The notes beneath the pieces were generated by a model that ran no database searches, was not told where the DNA came from, and worked only from the letters and a program-made list of their open reading frames with translations. A program made the translations under genes and the position numbers. Below are positions 62,547 through 64,000 of a DNA stretch of 64,000 nucleotides, piece after piece. The stretch lies in contig JANQFV010000022.1 in assembly GCA_028277645.1 (NCBI GenBank), positions 1-64,000 on the forward strand, given 5' to 3'. How positions within the stretch are numbered: the first letter of the stretch is position 1; the number at the start of each line of letters is the position of its first letter. This DNA is from Phycisphaerae bacterium. Its GTDB lineage: Bacteria > Planctomycetota > Phycisphaerae > UBA1845 > Fen-1342.

Positions 62547-64000
62547 GTGTCATTCAACGATCTCCAGTCCTTCCTGTCCGAGCTCGAGCAACGCGGCTGG
62601 CTGAAGCGCATCACGGTCGAGGTCGACCCGATCCTCGAAATCACCGAGATCGCCGACCGGGTGATGAAGTCGAACGGCCCCGCTCTGCTGTTCGAGCAGG
62701 TGAAGGGCTCGCAGTTCCCGCTCGTGATCAACACCTTCGGCTCGCAGGAGCGCATGTGTCTGGCGTTGAACTGCAGCGACTTCGAGGAGGTCGCGGCCCG
62801 CGTGCAGAACATCATCAAGCCCGAAATCCCCACCACGCTGATGCAGAAGCTCCGCAAGCTGCCCGAGCTCGCCCAGCTCGGCAGCCTGCCACCGAAGATC
62901 GTCAAGCGGGGTATATGCCAGGAGATCGTGCACACAGACGATGCCAACCTGTTCGACCTCCCGGTCATCAAGTGCTGGCCCTTCGACGGCGAGCCGGACA
63001 AGGTCGACTACACCCCTCCCTCCCAGGGAGGGGCTGGGGGAGGGTCACACCCCCCTCCCTATCAGGGAGGGTACGGCGTTCGAATGAACGAAAGCTCCAC
63101 ATCGCCGAACACCCCACCCCCTCCCAACCTCCCCCTGAAAGGGGGAGGGGGCGTGCCCGGCCGGTACATCACCCTCGGCGGGATGTTCACCAAGAATCCC
63201 GAAACGAACGATCGCAACATCGGGATGTACCGCGCGCAGCTCTTCGAGCCCAAGCTCGCCGCCATGCACTGGCACATGCACCATGACGGCGCGCGGCACT
63301 TCCGCATCTATCAACGCCGCAATGAGCGTATGCCGCTGGCGATCGCCTTCGGCGGCCCCGCCGTCATGCCCTACGCCGCCACGTGTCCGCTGCCGCCTAG
63401 CGTTGATGAGTGTCTCTTCGCAGGTTTTCTCCAGGGCAAGTCGCTCGAGCTGGTCCCGTGCGTAACGCAGCCGGAGATCGAGGTCCCCGCGACCGCCGAG
63501 ATTGTCATCGAGGGCTACATCGACCCCGCTGAAGAGCCGTTACTCGAAGGCCCCTTCGGCGATCACACCGGCTTCTACTCGCTGCCGGACTTCTTCCCGC
63601 GCTTTCACGTGACGGCGATCACGCACCGCCGAAATCCGATATATCCCGCAACGATCGTGGGCATCCCGCCGATGGAGGATTTCTGGCTGGGCAAAGCGAC
63701 CGAGCGGATCTTCCTGCCGCTGCTCCAGATGATCGTGCCGGACATCATTGACTATGACCTGCCGATGTTCGGCTGCTTCCACAACTGCGTGTTCATCAAG
63801 ATCCACAAGGAGTATCCGTACCAGGCCCGGCGGGTGATGCACGCGATCTGGGGCGCGGGGCAGATGTCGCTGTCGAAGATCCTCGTGGTGGTGGACGAAG
63901 ACGTGGACGTCCACGACCAGGAGCAAGTGCTGTTCACGCTGTGCGCCAACATCGACCCCAAGCGCGACATCGAGTTCGTCCAGGGCCCGATCGACATCCT
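62547..64000 (+). CDS. ubiD: UbiD-family decarboxylase, 3' end outside the window
   Basis: The visible 484 codons encode UbiD, a prenyl-FMN-dependent decarboxylase. Features are FNDLQSFLSELEQRGWLKRI, LLFEQVKGSQFPLVINTFGS, CQEIVHTDDANLFDLPVIKCW, RYITLGGMFTKNPETNDRNI, MYRAQLF, MHWHMHHDGARHF, AIAFGGPAVMPYAATCPLP, GYIDPAEEPLLEGPFGDHTG, and THRRNPIYPATIVGIPPMED. A GTG start has AAGGAG 8 bases upstream. An insertion of about 49 residues (63012-63158), made of palindromic repeats, splits KVDY and GRYITL, which are adjacent in normal family members. The frame is not broken. Confidence 0.9.
   Translation, partial: MSFNDLQSFLSELEQRGWLKRITVEVDPILEITEIADRVMKSNGPALLFEQVKGSQFPLVINTFGSQERMCLALNCSDFEEVAARVQNIIKPEIPTTLMQKLRKLPELAQLGSLPPKIVKRGICQEIVHTDDANLFDLPVIKCWPFDGEPDKVDYTPPSQGGAGGGSHPPPYQGGYGVRMNESSTSPNTPPPPNLPLKGGGGVPGRYITLGGMFTKNPETNDRNIGMYRAQLFEPKLAAMHWHMHHDGARHFRIYQRRNERMPLAIAFGGPAVMPYAATCPLPPSVDECLFAGFLQGKSLELVPCVTQPEIEVPATAEIVIEGYIDPAEEPLLEGPFGDHTGFYSLPDFFPRFHVTAITHRRNPIYPATIVGIPPMEDFWLGKATERIFLPLLQMIVPDIIDYDLPMFGCFHNCVFIKIHKEYPYQARRVMHAIWGAGQMSLSKILVVVDEDVDVHDQEQVLFTLCANIDPKRDIEFVQGPIDI
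63012..63158. repeat. Palindromic G/C-rich elements inside ubiD
   Basis: Three hairpin units (about 63012-63046, 63049-63072 and 63110-63152) with a short non-repetitive spacer make up the insertion. They encode TPPSQGGAGGGSHPPPYQGG and then a second Pro/Gly-rich stretch. They match the intergenic units at 39521 and 40374 (ACCCCCCTCCC...GGGAGGG). Confidence 0.88.

Overview
The window comes from a GC-rich bacterium that is most likely a planctomycete, probably near the Phycisphaerae. Three things point there. Several secreted proteins end in paired dockerin-like calcium-loop repeats with the GDxNxxG...DINPFV signature (17270-17617 and the end of 31917-34547). A PEP-CTERM protein is present at 41406-41969. 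Several membrane proteins begin or end with the CPxCGYDL...CPECG type of zinc ribbon (8251-9048, 37412-37993). The taxonomic call is inference from these motifs, not from a marker-gene search.

Layout. 1-1603: start of a secreted coiled-coil protein, a 34-residue membrane peptide and a lone AMMECR1 protein. 1589-8078: a minus-strand cassette of Mu-like phage head genes (portal, protease/scaffold, cement, major capsid gpT, gp36 connector) with an acetyltransferase in the middle and three small genes at the end. No terminase, tail, transposase or integrase is visible. 8251-15720: zinc-ribbon membrane protein, DUF1579, a zinc-ribbon rhomboid protease, tandem DinB, ThiC and ornithine aminotransferase. 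15943-19624: beta-propeller phytase, a dockerin-like fragment, a degenerate REC-GGDEF-HD-GYP protein and a YjfB-like protein. 19862-23243: PanB, DUF3467, and an ABC permease overlapping a lipoate ligase.

23389-27352: the Holliday-junction genes ruvC-ruvA and ruvB lie on the minus strand but are split by about 1.7 kb of repeat-rich DNA. That DNA holds a lipoprotein gene cut off by a repeat and a small zinc-ribbon gene between two copies of the same inverted repeat. 27535-37993: S41 protease, BACON-type lipoprotein, an ankyrin/M14 carboxypeptidase chimera, HAD hydrolase, lipoprotein and a class III aminotransferase. 38231-41304: a zinc-uptake operon (RHH regulator, ZnuA, ZnuC, ZnuB) with a candidate operator. 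41406-44537: PEP-CTERM protein and an ECF sigma/anti-sigma/coiled-coil operon. 44772-48157: two thiolase-like and two DUF35 proteins, all missing canonical residues. 49018-55919: mutS, a divergent TrkH-like gene and neuA-neuB-neuC, apparently one transcription unit. 56074-64000: GalE, a Cys-rich protein, a secreted helical protein, a TrkH/TrkA potassium-uptake pair, NYN protein, PilZ protein, a small Cys-rich gene between 20-bp inverted repeats, and the start of a UbiD decarboxylase.

The most striking structural theme is a family of G/C-rich palindromic elements (ACCCCCCTCCC...GGGAGGGGCTGGGGGAGGGT type). They occur between genes and also, in frame and without stop codons, inside two protein genes: the acetyltransferase of the phage cassette and ubiD. 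A second family (GGGACAGCCACC) and a third (GGCCGACctcccGTCGGCC and CCACTGCT...AGCAGTGG types) are also present. No tRNA, rRNA, CRISPR array or riboswitch was found. Gene names rest on motif recognition; no database search was run.
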